Positions 1-8,468 of a stretch of DNA of 34,902 bases are shown here, piece by piece. Made by a program: the position numbers and the translations under genes. The notes beneath the pieces are model-generated. The model was not told where the DNA came from. It was given only the letters and a program-made list of their open reading frames with translations, and did no database searches. The DNA is from JAQUGA01 sp964521105 (GTDB lineage Bacteria > Bacteroidota > Bacteroidia > Bacteroidales > WCHB1-69): NCBI GenBank assembly GCA_964521105.1, contig CAZFPO010000023.1, positions 1 through 34,902 on the forward strand, read 5' to 3'. Positions within the stretch are counted from its first letter, which is position 1; the number at the start of each line of letters is the position of its first letter.

Positions 1-330
1 AAAATTTCATATTTTGAAACAAATCGATGAAAAATTACTTAGCATTAAAATACTATAGAAATGTATTATTCGTCAAACATAACATCAAAGGGAACGAAGA
101 GTAAACACTATAGATGATATTTAAATTACAAAATTCCATGCACGCTGAGTTTTAACTATGAATCCTAAAAAAAATCATACACCATAAATTTAAAGAAAAC
201 TTTAATCGATAAATTGTAAAAATATAAAAAGGATTTTATTTATATAAACAAGCACAAAAATTAAAGAACAATTTCAAACTTGTATCATTATTTGTAACTT
301 CGCAGTCGAAATAATTAAAAACCATCCAAT
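1..330. other. Noncoding 5' end of window
   Basis: No convincing gene is seen on either strand in this very AT-rich stretch; no tRNA-like or riboswitch-like fold was recognised. Its right end holds a weak promoter-like element in front of the M49 lipoprotein gene. A gene lying further left could use part of it as its flank, but none enters the window. Confidence 0.6.
295..302 (+). promoter_or_regulatory. Weak -7-like promoter element for the M49 lipoprotein
   Basis: TAACTTCG differs from the Bacteroidota -7 consensus TAnnTTTG by one base and lies 28 bases before the ATG at 331. No clear -33 TTTG partner is seen at the expected spacing. It is a position-based inference and weaker than the other promoters in the window. 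Confidence 0.35.
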
Positions 331-1992
331 ATGAAAAAAACAAACGTATTAATTATGCTAAGCATCTGCTTTAGCTTGTTGATTGTTAGTTGTAACAACA
401 AGAAAAAAGAAGAAAAAACAGCCGAAAAAATCGATTCAACTATGATGAACAAAGTAAATGAGTTTGCAGTAGTGCAACTCAAAGCCGATTTAAGTCAATT
501 ATCGGAAAAAGAAAAAGAGATGATTCCAATTTTTATCGAAGTTGCCGACATTATGGACGAACTTTTTTGGTTACAAACCTACGGTAAAAAAGATGAATTA
601 TTAGCTAAAATTTCTGACGAATGGACAAAAAAATTCGTAGAAATTAATTATGGTCCATGGGAGCGTTTAGCCGACAATAAATCGTTTGTTAAAGATATTA
701 GCGAAAAACCACTTGGTGCAAACTTCTATCCAACCGACATGACCAAAGCAGAGTTTGAAAAACTTCAGGACACGAACAAAACTAGCCAATACACTATTAT
801 CCGTCGTAAAGCCGACAAAAGTTTAGAAGTAGTTTGGTATCACGAATTTTACAAAGAAAAACTAAAAAAAGCAGCAGATTTAATCAATAAAGCAGCCTTA
901 TTAGCCGAAGATGCTGGTTTTAAAAAATATTTAGAGCTTACCGCAGTAGCATTAATGAATAGCAATTATTACGACCGCGATATGGCTTGGATGGATATGA
1001 GAACTTCAAAAATCGACTTTTTAGTTGGTCCAACCGAAAACTACGAAGATGCATTGTTTGGTTATAAAACTGCTTTTGAATCGTTCATTCTTTTAAAAGA
1101 TATGGAATGGAGTGCTAAATTGGATAAATTCAGCAAAATGCTTCCAAAATTACAAGCCGGTTTACCATGCGACAAAAAATACAAAAAAGAAGTTCCTGCG
1201 TTAGAATCCGACATGGGAGTTTATCAAGCACTTTATTATAAAGGTGACTGCAACTCAGGGAGTAAAACCATTGCCATCAATCTTCCTAATGACGAAAGAG
1301 TTCAACTTAAAAAAGGTTCTCGTAAACTTCAGTTGAAAAACTCAATGCAAGCGAAATTCGATAAAATGGTAATTCCAATTGGAAATGTTGTTATTGCCGA
1401 ATCGCAACGCAAACACATCAAATTTGAAGCATTTTTCCAAAACACCATGTTCCACGAAGTGGGTCACGGAATGGGAATTAAAAACACCATTACCAAACGT
1501 GGAACTGTACGTGATGCATTAAAAGAAGCATATTCAGCCATCGAAGAAAATAAAGCTGACATCATGGGTTTGTATTTATCTAAAACCTTACACGACATGG
1601 GCGAATTAACCGAAGGAGAAGTGATGGACAATTATGTAACGTTTGTTGCTGGTATTTTCCGTTCTATTCGTTTTGGTACAGCAAGTGCTCATGGTAAAGC
1701 AAATTTAGCACGTTATAATTTCCTTATGGAAAAAGGTGCGATCACTCGTGATGATAAAGGTTTATATACGGTAGATTTTGACAAAATGACCAATGCAATG
1801 AATGAACTCATAGCAATCATTATGAAAATTCAAGGTGATGGAGACTATGATGCTGCGCTAGCTCATGCTGATCAATATCAAAAATATACCGACAACTTAA
1901 ATGCTGATTTAGATCGTATCGCTAAATCAAACATTCCTAGAGATATTATTTTCGAACAAGGTTTAGATGTGTTAGGATTAAAGAAGAAATAA
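331..1992 (+). CDS. Lipoprotein zinc peptidase, M49 (dipeptidyl-peptidase III-like) family
   Basis: Predicted outer-membrane or periplasmic zinc metallopeptidase. The N-terminus is a lipoprotein signal with lipobox IVSC and lipidated Cys21, followed by a Lys/Glu-rich stretch. The catalytic motif HEVGH is at 375-379. A second conserved segment, EENKAD at 405-410, matches the M49 EExxAD/E element, in which the second Glu (E406) would be the third zinc ligand. Classical DPP III has the six-residue HExxGH motif; here it is the five-residue HExGH form found in some bacterial relatives. At 553 residues it is shorter than animal DPP III (about 730), as expected of the short Bacteroidota branch. By family it would act on peptides, possibly releasing dipeptides from N-termini. 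It is monocistronic and ends at a strong hairpin terminator. Membership of M49 is fairly sure; the substrate is unknown. Confidence 0.8.
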   Translation: MKKTNVLIMLSICFSLLIVSCNNKKKEEKTAEKIDSTMMNKVNEFAVVQLKADLSQLSEKEKEMIPIFIEVADIMDELFWLQTYGKKDELLAKISDEWTKKFVEINYGPWERLADNKSFVKDISEKPLGANFYPTDMTKAEFEKLQDTNKTSQYTIIRRKADKSLEVVWYHEFYKEKLKKAADLINKAALLAEDAGFKKYLELTAVALMNSNYYDRDMAWMDMRTSKIDFLVGPTENYEDALFGYKTAFESFILLKDMEWSAKLDKFSKMLPKLQAGLPCDKKYKKEVPALESDMGVYQALYYKGDCNSGSKTIAINLPNDERVQLKKGSRKLQLKNSMQAKFDKMVIPIGNVVIAESQRKHIKFEAFFQNTMFHEVGHGMGIKNTITKRGTVRDALKEAYSAIEENKADIMGLYLSKTLHDMGELTEGEVMDNYVTFVAGIFRSIRFGTASAHGKANLARYNFLMEKGAITRDDKGLYTVDFDKMTNAMNELIAIIMKIQGDGDYDAALAHADQYQKYTDNLNADLDRIAKSNIPRDIIFEQGLDVLGLKKK

Positions 1993-2020
1993 TTATAACT
2001 CTTCGTAAATTTATTTAAAG

Positions 2021-2048
2021 AAAAAAGACCAAAATATTGGTCTTTTTT
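2021..2048 (+). terminator. Rho-independent terminator of the M49 gene
   Basis: An 11-bp perfect stem (2022-2032 with 2037-2047) closes on an AATA loop and has GACC/GGTC near the apex, running directly into a T tract. It begins about 30 bases after the stop codon. Confidence 0.85.
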
Positions 2049-2100
2049 TCTTTGTATCAATCAATAGAAAACAAGCAATAATTTATAAAATATAAATTTC

Positions 2101-2108
2101 TACCTTTG
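2101..2108 (+). promoter_or_regulatory. -7 promoter element TACCTTTG for the DEAD-box helicase
   Basis: A perfect TAnnTTTG match only 4 bases before the ATG at 2113. Transcription would then start at about the first codon, so either the mRNA is essentially leaderless or translation begins at Met4 (2122). Confidence 0.65.
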
Positions 2109-2112
2109 CAAA

Positions 2113-3423
2113 ATGTCAAACATGTTCAAAAACCAGAAAGATATTCTTAGTAAGTTGAATATCGAAAAGCTAAATCCCATGCAGGAGGAAGCAATTTTAA
2201 CCATACATTCAAAACCTGAAACAATATTGCTTTCGCCTACTGGAACGGGTAAAACCATCGCGTTTCTTTTGCCTGTTTTACATGAATTAGATGCACAATG
2301 TAGCGAAGTTCAGGTATTAATATTGGTGCCTTCGCGAGAGTTGGCGTTGCAAATCGAAAACGTTATCCGTCAAATGGGAACTGGATATAAGGCGAACGCA
2401 GTTTATGGCGGACGAGCCGGATTCCAAGACAAAATTGATTTAAAACACCGCCCTGCCATTTTGGTTGGAACACCCGGTAGAGTTGCCGATATTTTACGAA
2501 AAGAGGCAATTTCAACCGAATGCATTAAAACATTAGTATTAGATGAGTTTGATAAGTCTTTGGAAATCGGTTTTGAAGCCGAAATGAGTGAAATTGTTTC
2601 CATGCTCCCAAAAGTTAGAAAAAAAATTATGACTTCGGCAACAAATTCGGTTGATATTCCTGATTTTGTTAGACTTAAAAATCCAATTTTCATCGATTTT
2701 TTAGATGAAACACTAACTCAACTATCCTTGAAAACGGTTTTATCGCCATCAAAGGACAAACTCGAAACCCTTGGCAATTTAATTTGTCATTTAGGAAATC
2801 AAGCAGGAATTGTTTTTTGTAATTTTAAAGATACCATTCAGTATGTCAGTGATTTTTTAACCGAAAATAAAATCCCTCATGCCTGTTTTTATGGTGGTAT
2901 GGAACAAATAGATCGTGAACGAGCATTAATAAAATTCCGAAATGGAACCCATCAGCTTTTAATAGCTACCGATTTGGCAGCTCGTGGAATTGATGTTCCT
3001 GAAATAAAATTCATCATTCATTATCAATTACCAAATCGGGCTCATGAATTTACCCATCGAAATGGCAGAACAGCTCGAATGAAAAAAGATGGTACGGCAT
3101 ATATTATTAAATGGGAAAAAGAAAATCTTCCTGATTTTATCCCAAATTCGGAAATTGAAGTATTAAATGACGCTTTGGTTCCCGAAATGTCGACATGGGA
3201 AACCTTATATATTTCGGGTGGACGGAGAGATAAAATTTCAAAGGGAGATATTGCCGGATTATTTCTTAAAAATGGCAATCTAAAGCCCGAAGAACTTGGT
3301 ATTATCGAAATAAAACAGGATTGTTCGTATGTTGCAGTTCATAAAAAAAAGATAAAACAAGCCATTGAAGGCACAAATAATGCAAAATTGAAAACGAAAA
3401 AAATTAGGGTAAGTTTGATTTAG
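2113..3423 (+). CDS. DEAD-box RNA helicase with DbpA-like C-terminal RNA-binding domain
   Basis: ATP-dependent RNA helicase, probably acting in ribosome assembly or RNA remodelling. Helicase motifs appear in order: Q-motif region around 16-28, motif I SPTGTGKT (41-48), PSRELA, TPGR, motif II as DEFD (144-147), SAT (175-177), ATDLAARGID and HRNGRTAR. The last 70 or so residues (GGRRDKISKGDIAGLF, then SYVAV near the end) resemble the DbpA RNA-binding domain, which in DbpA recognises 23S rRNA hairpin 92. Motif II carries DEFD in place of DEAD. The start is uncertain: the -7 element sits only 4 bases upstream, so Met4 at 2122 is a real alternative. The gene is convergent with radA, with only 12 bases between the stops. 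It could be called a DbpA homologue, but orthology is not proven. Confidence 0.88.
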   Translation: MSNMFKNQKDILSKLNIEKLNPMQEEAILTIHSKPETILLSPTGTGKTIAFLLPVLHELDAQCSEVQVLILVPSRELALQIENVIRQMGTGYKANAVYGGRAGFQDKIDLKHRPAILVGTPGRVADILRKEAISTECIKTLVLDEFDKSLEIGFEAEMSEIVSMLPKVRKKIMTSATNSVDIPDFVRLKNPIFIDFLDETLTQLSLKTVLSPSKDKLETLGNLICHLGNQAGIVFCNFKDTIQYVSDFLTENKIPHACFYGGMEQIDRERALIKFRNGTHQLLIATDLAARGIDVPEIKFIIHYQLPNRAHEFTHRNGRTARMKKDGTAYIIKWEKENLPDFIPNSEIEVLNDALVPEMSTWETLYISGGRRDKISKGDIAGLFLKNGNLKPEELGIIEIKQDCSYVAVHKKKIKQAIEGTNNAKLKTKKIRVSLI

Positions 3424-3435
3424 TTTTTCTAAAAA

Positions 3436-4797
3436 TTATTCCCCAAATAATTCAGGCAGCATTTCTTCAATTTTACTAATTGGGATTACTTTTATTCCAG
3501 TAGAAGAATTATTAATCCCTTTCATATTATATTTTGAAATAAAAATCCGATGATAGCCTAATTTTTGAGCTTCGGCAATACGTTGTTCCACTTTAGCAAC
3601 TGGACGAATTTCGCCCGAAAGACCGACTTCAGCAGCAAAACAGCAATTTGGGCTAATCGCAATATCTTCGTTTGAGGAAAGTATAGAAGCAACTATTGCT
3701 AAATCTATGGCAGGGTCATCCACCTTTATTCCGCCTGTAATATTTAAAAAAACATCTTTTGCTCCAAGTCGAAAACCACATCTTTTTTCTAAAACCGCCA
3801 ATAGCATATTTAACCGTCGTTGGTCGAACCCAGTAGTGGAACGCTGCGGAGTACCGTATACCGCAGGGCTAACCAATGCCTGTGTTTCAATCATCAATGT
3901 GCGAACCCCTTCGAGATTTGCAGCAATAGCTACTCCCGAAGTGCTTTCATCGCGATGCGAAATAAGTATTTCAGATGGGTTACTTACTTCACGCAAACCA
4001 TACGATTCCATTTCGTAAATACCAATTTCGGCGGTAGAACCAAAGCGGCTTTTTATGGATCGTAGAATTCTATAACCATGATTCCGCTCCCCTTCAAATT
4101 GAAGAACTACATCCACCATGTGTTCTAAAATTTTGGGACCAGCAATACTTCCGTCTTTTGTAATATGACCAATAATTATTACCGGAATATTTTTTTGTTT
4201 AGCAAACCGGTGAAGTTCGGCAGCCGATTCACGCACTTGAGAGATACTTCCAGCAGATGAATCGATATATGGAGTGGTGATTGTTTGAATAGAATCCACA
4301 ATTAAAATATCTGGATTTAAATTTTCTAATTGCTGAAAAATACTTTGTGTATTTGTTTCAGCAAATAGATACAAGGAATTATTTTGATGTTTTAATCTAT
4401 CTGCACGCATTTTAATTTGCTGATTACTCTCCTCACCCGAAACATACAGAATTTTCTGATGATTCATTTTCAGAGCAAGCTGTAACATCAAAGTTGATTT
4501 ACCGATTCCAGGTTCGCCACCCAACAATATAATTGAACCAGGAACGATTCCACCTCCTAAAACACGATTAAACTCTTGATTTTTTGAATCTAACCGAAAA
4601 TTTTCCTCTGCAACAACTTCCGAAAGCAAGATAGGTTTAGTTTTTTGGTCGGATTGGAAACCTTTTTTTGATTTATCCACAACTATAACTTCTTCAACAA
4701 TGGTGTTCCACTCACCACACGATGTACACTTTCCAGCCCACTTTGAATGTTGAGTACCACATGAAGAACAAAAAAAGGCAGATTTAATTTTATTCAT
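3436..4797 (-). CDS. radA: DNA repair protein RadA
   Basis: RadA (Sms) is a RecA-related, hexameric, DnaB-like ATPase that drives branch migration and processes recombination intermediates. A four-cysteine zinc finger is formed by Cys10, Cys13, Cys24 and Cys27. Walker A (GEPGIGKS, 94-101) and a Walker B strand ending in LIVDS (about 165-169) follow. The RadA signature lies at 249-253 and reads KSRFG instead of the usual KNRFG. The C-terminal third is the Lon-protease-like domain. At 453 residues it is full length. It begins 11 bases after the stop of the upstream lipoprotein gene (4809-5201), so the two are probably co-transcribed from the promoter at 5221-5228. Confidence 0.96.
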   Translation of the reverse strand: MNKIKSAFFCSSCGTQHSKWAGKCTSCGEWNTIVEEVIVVDKSKKGFQSDQKTKPILLSEVVAEENFRLDSKNQEFNRVLGGGIVPGSIILLGGEPGIGKSTLMLQLALKMNHQKILYVSGEESNQQIKMRADRLKHQNNSLYLFAETNTQSIFQQLENLNPDILIVDSIQTITTPYIDSSAGSISQVRESAAELHRFAKQKNIPVIIIGHITKDGSIAGPKILEHMVDVVLQFEGERNHGYRILRSIKSRFGSTAEIGIYEMESYGLREVSNPSEILISHRDESTSGVAIAANLEGVRTLMIETQALVSPAVYGTPQRSTTGFDQRRLNMLLAVLEKRCGFRLGAKDVFLNITGGIKVDDPAIDLAIVASILSSNEDIAISPNCCFAAEVGLSGEIRPVAKVEQRIAEAQKLGYHRIFISKYNMKGINNSSTGIKVIPISKIEEMLPELFGE

Positions 4798-4808
4798 TAT
4801 TCGCTTAA

Positions 4809-5201
4809 TTAGTAGCGAACAAACTCGGCATAGAAGCCATTTTCGTTAATATACTTAAATTGATCATCATTCAATTTAACAATTTTCCCATCGCCTTTAA
4901 CATAGTACAATTGTTCGCCCGAAACTTCTTGAGTAATATTAAAAGTGTAGGTTGTTCCATTAAAACCTAAGGTATAATTTGCTTTAGACACTTCAACTAA
5001 ATCAGTTTGTCCAACAGGAATGGTATAAATGGTTAAAGTTCCAGAACTAAATTCCCAAACAGAAATCGGCTTAACAGCATCAACGTTTGTAACATCTATT
5101 TTTCTCCATTTTCCTTCAAGTTTACTTTCTTTTGATTTTGTGCAAGAAGTTATAATTGAAGTTAATAATACTAGAACTATAATAATTGTATTTCTTTTCA
5201 T
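4809..5201 (-). CDS. Small lipoprotein, possibly lipocalin-like
   Basis: About 130 residues with a lipoprotein signal: a basic start, a hydrophobic core, and lipobox IITSC with lipidated Cys20. The mature part opens with LEGKWR and is predicted mostly beta strand, ending FYAEFVRY. That pattern resembles the lipocalin-like proteins common in Bacteroidota, but no diagnostic motif confirms it. A longer frame could begin at TTG 5210; ATG 5201 is preferred because it gives a proper signal peptide and lies about 20 bases behind a perfect -7 element. It is the first gene of a probable two-gene unit with radA. Function unknown. Confidence 0.75.
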   Translation of the reverse strand: MKRNTIIIVLVLLTSIITSCTKSKESKLEGKWRKIDVTNVDAVKPISVWEFSSGTLTIYTIPVGQTDLVEVSKANYTLGFNGTTYTFNITQEVSGEQLYYVKGDGKIVKLNDDQFKYINENGFYAEFVRY

Positions 5202-5220
5202 TTTGAACAAATTTTGTTTA

Positions 5221-5228
5221 CAAAATTA
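5221..5228 (-). promoter_or_regulatory. -7 promoter element TAATTTTG for the lipoprotein-radA unit
   Basis: On the minus strand a perfect TAnnTTTG match lies about 20 bases before the ATG at 5201. It supports that start over the TTG at 5210. Confidence 0.6.
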
Positions 5229-5373
5229 ATGTTTTATTTTTAATTAGCAAGTTTTTATAAGTTTTTGTTATTTTTAAGGACAATTTTTCGCTCTGCCAAT
5301 CATAAAAGCATAAACAGTGCGATAAAAATCAATTAAAAGATGTTAAAAGCTAATTTTCTGCTACTTATCAATG

Positions 5374-5381
5374 TATTTTTG
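5374..5381 (+). promoter_or_regulatory. -7 promoter element TATTTTTG for the rprX-like operon
   Basis: A perfect TAnnTTTG match overlaps the first codons of the longest frame (ATG 5371) and ends 4 bases before ATG 5386. It therefore rules against the upstream ATG as the start. Confidence 0.65.
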
Positions 5382-5385
5382 TGGC

Positions 5386-6969
5386 ATGAATAGTTTTAAA
5401 ATTAAAATAATAATTTTCACAATGGCACTAGCTCTAATTGGACTAGTGGGGCTTCAATTATATTGGATTCGTGGGGCTATTGAAGTAAGAGAATCTTACT
5501 TTTATGCTAATGTAAATGAAGCTGTAAGCAACGTGATATTTAAACTCGAAAAACTTGAAATTGCAAATCAACTAAATAATCCCGAGTTAGGTGCCTCGCC
5601 CTTATTATTAATCGATTCATTAAATCGAGAAATTATTAAAAAAATGGAAGAAGAGTCGAATAAGCAATTAACCGACCCTAATTATGATTCAGCTCAAAAT
5701 ATTCGAGGAAAAATTTCTATTGAATTTGTTGGAAAAACTCAACCTAAAAAACAGAACAACGACACAAGTCTAACACCTCTTTATTCCGAATTTGGCTCTA
5801 AATCAATCGAACTTACAAAAAAAAATAAAAACTCTAATGCATCAGATTCTTCAAATATTACAAAAGAGAATTTATTAAGCCAGGTAATTGAAAGTTTATT
5901 AAATTACAATCATTACCGACCTATTGAAAAAAGAATTGATAAATATTTACTCGATTCCCTATTAAATATCGAACTTAAAAGTAAAGGAATAAAAACTGTT
6001 TATGAATTTGGAGTTTATTCACCTGCTGAACAAAAACTATCGTTAGAAAAAACGGGTGAATATAGTGAAGAATTAATGAATAAAGGATTAATATTCAACC
6101 TATTTCCTAGTGATATTTTTTCCGACCCACAATACCTCACAATTTATTTTCCTTATGAAAAAGAATATCTGTTAAAACAATTATGGTTAATGTTATCGGC
6201 ATCTACAATTTTGATTTTAACAATTTTACTCTTATTTGCTTATACCATTGCAACCATTATTAAGCAAAAGAAACTATCGGATATGAAAAACGATTTCATA
6301 AACAATATGACTCATGAATTTAAAACTCCGGTTTCAACCATTGCTTTAGCATGCGAAGCACTTCGTGACGATGATATTAAACAATGCGATGAACTCACTC
6401 ATAGCTACATTGACATTATAAGCGACGAAAATCAACGCTTAGGCATTATGGCTGAAAAAATTCTGCAAACAGCAATTTTAGATAAAGGCGAAGTTAAACT
6501 AAAAAAAGAAATTCTTGATTTACACGCAATTCTTGATGATGTTATCGAACGTATGAAACTTCCAATAAAAGCTAAAAATGGAATTGTTTTTAAAAATTAC
6601 GAAAATGGTGAGTGTTTAATTGTTGCCGACAAATTTCATATTGGAAATATTTTTTATAACATTCTCGACAATGCAATTAAATATACTCCCGAAAATTTAA
6701 TTTTAAATATTCAAACAAAAAAGGTAGGAAGTGGAATTCAAATTTCTATCTCGGATAACGGTATCGGTATAAGCAAAGCCAATATTAATAAAATTTTTGA
6801 AAAACTATACCGTATTCCAACTGGCAACATTCATAATGTTCGTGGATTTGGTTTAGGGTTAAATTATGTTAAGACGATAATCTTTTTACATAAAGGAAAC
6901 GTTAGTGTAGAAAGTGAATTAAAAAAAGGAAGTACATTTAAAGTTTTTTTACCTCAAATAGATGTTTAA
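5386..6969 (+). CDS. rprX: Sensor histidine kinase, RprX-like
   Basis: Inner-membrane two-component sensor kinase. A first membrane helix (about residues 5-25) and a second near 268-292 frame a roughly 240-residue periplasmic sensor region with no recognised domain. The cytoplasmic part has the H-box NMTHEFKTP with phospho-acceptor His310, N-box NILDNAIKY (425-433), G1 motif ISDNGIGI, and a G2 motif around GFGLGLNYV. The ATG at 5371 lies upstream of the -7 element, so ATG 5386 is chosen; this gives 527 residues and a normal signal anchor. The partner regulator starts 2 bases after the stop. The regulator closely resembles Bacteroides RprY, so the kinase is named RprX by association; its signal is unknown. 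Confidence 0.88.
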   Translation: MNSFKIKIIIFTMALALIGLVGLQLYWIRGAIEVRESYFYANVNEAVSNVIFKLEKLEIANQLNNPELGASPLLLIDSLNREIIKKMEEESNKQLTDPNYDSAQNIRGKISIEFVGKTQPKKQNNDTSLTPLYSEFGSKSIELTKKNKNSNASDSSNITKENLLSQVIESLLNYNHYRPIEKRIDKYLLDSLLNIELKSKGIKTVYEFGVYSPAEQKLSLEKTGEYSEELMNKGLIFNLFPSDIFSDPQYLTIYFPYEKEYLLKQLWLMLSASTILILTILLLFAYTIATIIKQKKLSDMKNDFINNMTHEFKTPVSTIALACEALRDDDIKQCDELTHSYIDIISDENQRLGIMAEKILQTAILDKGEVKLKKEILDLHAILDDVIERMKLPIKAKNGIVFKNYENGECLIVADKFHIGNIFYNILDNAIKYTPENLILNIQTKKVGSGIQISISDNGIGISKANINKIFEKLYRIPTGNIHNVRGFGLGLNYVKTIIFLHKGNVSVESELKKGSTFKVFLPQIDV

Positions 6970-6971
6970 TT

Positions 6972-7667
6972 ATGGAAAAAATAAAAGTATTATTAGCCGA
7001 AGATGATCCTAATTTAGGCAAAGTATTAACAACATACTTAGAAGCCAAAGGATTTTTAGTAAACTTATTCGAAAATGGCGAACTTGCATTTCGTAGTTTT
7101 ATGAACAATCATTACGATGTATGCCTAGTTGATGTAATGATGCCCGTTAAAGATGGATACACATTAGCTCGTGAAATTAGAACTCAAAATTCAAAAATAC
7201 CAATACTGTTTTTAACGGCAAAAAACATGCAACAAGATGTTTTAGAAGGTTTTGATGCAGGGGCTGATGATTATATTACCAAGCCTTTTAGCATGGACGA
7301 ATTGCTTGTTCGCACTAAAGCAGTTCTTCGCCGTACCGACCCTGCTCTTATTGGCGAACAACAACAAACCAATTTTGTAATTGGAAAATATAACTACGAT
7401 TATACTCGTCAAATTTTATCTATTAATGGAATCGACTATAAACTCACTTCAAAAGAAGCCGAACTCTTAAAAATGCTTTGCGAAAAGAAAAATGATATTC
7501 TCGATCGCTCGTTTGCTCTTAAAAAAATATGGAGCGACGATAGCTATTTTAACGCCAGAAGTATGGACGTATACATTACTAAGCTTCGTAAATACCTTAA
7601 AGACGACCCAGATATCGCTTTAATGAATGTTCACGGCATTGGATTTAAATTGGTCGATTCTAAATAA
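6972..7667 (+). CDS. rprY: Response regulator, OmpR/PhoB type, RprY-like
   Basis: DNA-binding partner of the preceding kinase. The receiver domain (1-120) has acidic-pocket residues D11 and D12, phospho-acceptor D54 in LVDVMMP, T82, and K104 in YITKPF. A winged-helix Trans_reg_C domain occupies about 130-229, with a typical recognition region around NARSMDVYITKLRKYL and the closing HGIGFKL. Length (231) and motifs match Bacteroides RprY as I recall it, especially ILEGF-type, ADDYITKPFSM and NARSMDVYITKLRK segments. It lies 2 bases after the kinase stop, so translation is probably coupled. The regulon is not visible from this window. Confidence 0.93.
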   Translation: MEKIKVLLAEDDPNLGKVLTTYLEAKGFLVNLFENGELAFRSFMNNHYDVCLVDVMMPVKDGYTLAREIRTQNSKIPILFLTAKNMQQDVLEGFDAGADDYITKPFSMDELLVRTKAVLRRTDPALIGEQQQTNFVIGKYNYDYTRQILSINGIDYKLTSKEAELLKMLCEKKNDILDRSFALKKIWSDDSYFNARSMDVYITKLRKYLKDDPDIALMNVHGIGFKLVDSK

Positions 7668-7675
7668 TTTTTTAA

Positions 7676-8464
7676 TTGAATAAAGTAGCTTTTAGAACGA
7701 TAGAATATATTCGGTTTATTTTTAAATCGAATACTAAACATAATGCTCACTCGCCCTTTTTATTCAACTTTTTAGAAATATTTAAATATAAAGCCAGTTC
7801 ATATAACGAATTGGCTTTGCTTTTTTCATTAAAAAAAGAATTACTTAAAAATAATGATTCAATAGAAATCCATGACTTTGGAACTGGCAAAAAACAGAGT
7901 AACACATATATATCTTCAATAAAAAAGCATGCTAAACGCTCATTAAAAAAAAATTCCGAATTAGTCTTTTTATATAATATTGTAAAAAAAATAAAACCTA
8001 AAAACATTCTTGAGTTAGGTACTTCGTTTGGTATTAGCACATTAAGTATGTCCATAGCTAACCCAGCTTGCAAAATAACAACCTTAGAAGGATGCCCAAA
8101 TATTTCAAAAAAAGCACAAGAAAATTTTAACCAAACAAAAGCAAGTAACATTAATGTCGTCATAGGAAATATAAATCATACATTAAGCAAGGTTTTACAA
8201 TCCGCTGAACCTTTTGATTTAGTGTTTATTGATGCCAATCATACTTATATTGATACACTAAACTATTTTTTTCAAATAAAATCCTTGTTAAATAAAAATA
8301 GCTTGATTATCTTTGACGACATACATTGGTCTAAAGAGATAAACAATGCATGGAAAAAAATAATCACCGACACCGACATTACATTAAGCATTGAAACATG
8401 GAATTTTGGATTTGTATTTTTTAATAACGACTTGAGCAAACAGCATTTTATACTAAGAAAATAA
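7676..8464 (+). CDS. Class I SAM-dependent methyltransferase
   Basis: Predicted methyltransferase of the O-methyltransferase-like Rossmann type. The SAM motif I reads ILELGTSFGISTL (about 116-128). A conserved acidic strand follows (TTLEG), then LVFIDANHTY with the typical DxxH arrangement, and later LIIFDDIHW. The N-terminal KHNAHSPFLF segment is a hallmark of a Bacteroidota methyltransferase family whose substrate is unknown to me. The start is TTG at 7676: an in-frame stop lies directly before it and the next Met is deep in the fold, so the TTG is forced if the conserved N-terminus is translated. It begins 8 bases after the regulator stop, and 4 bases separate it from the ABC gene. Confidence 0.82.
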   Translation: MNKVAFRTIEYIRFIFKSNTKHNAHSPFLFNFLEIFKYKASSYNELALLFSLKKELLKNNDSIEIHDFGTGKKQSNTYISSIKKHAKRSLKKNSELVFLYNIVKKIKPKNILELGTSFGISTLSMSIANPACKITTLEGCPNISKKAQENFNQTKASNINVVIGNINHTLSKVLQSAEPFDLVFIDANHTYIDTLNYFFQIKSLLNKNSLIIFDDIHWSKEINNAWKKIITDTDITLSIETWNFGFVFFNNDLSKQHFILRK

Positions 8465-8468
8465 TATC

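Noticed and set aside
3707..4065. Two plus-strand open frames inside radA
   Set aside because: Both overlap the well-supported radA coding frame on the other strand, have no recognisable domain, and lack promoters.
5371..5385. Upstream ATG as the sensor kinase start
   Set aside because: It lies at or before the -7 promoter element, so it would not be in the mRNA.
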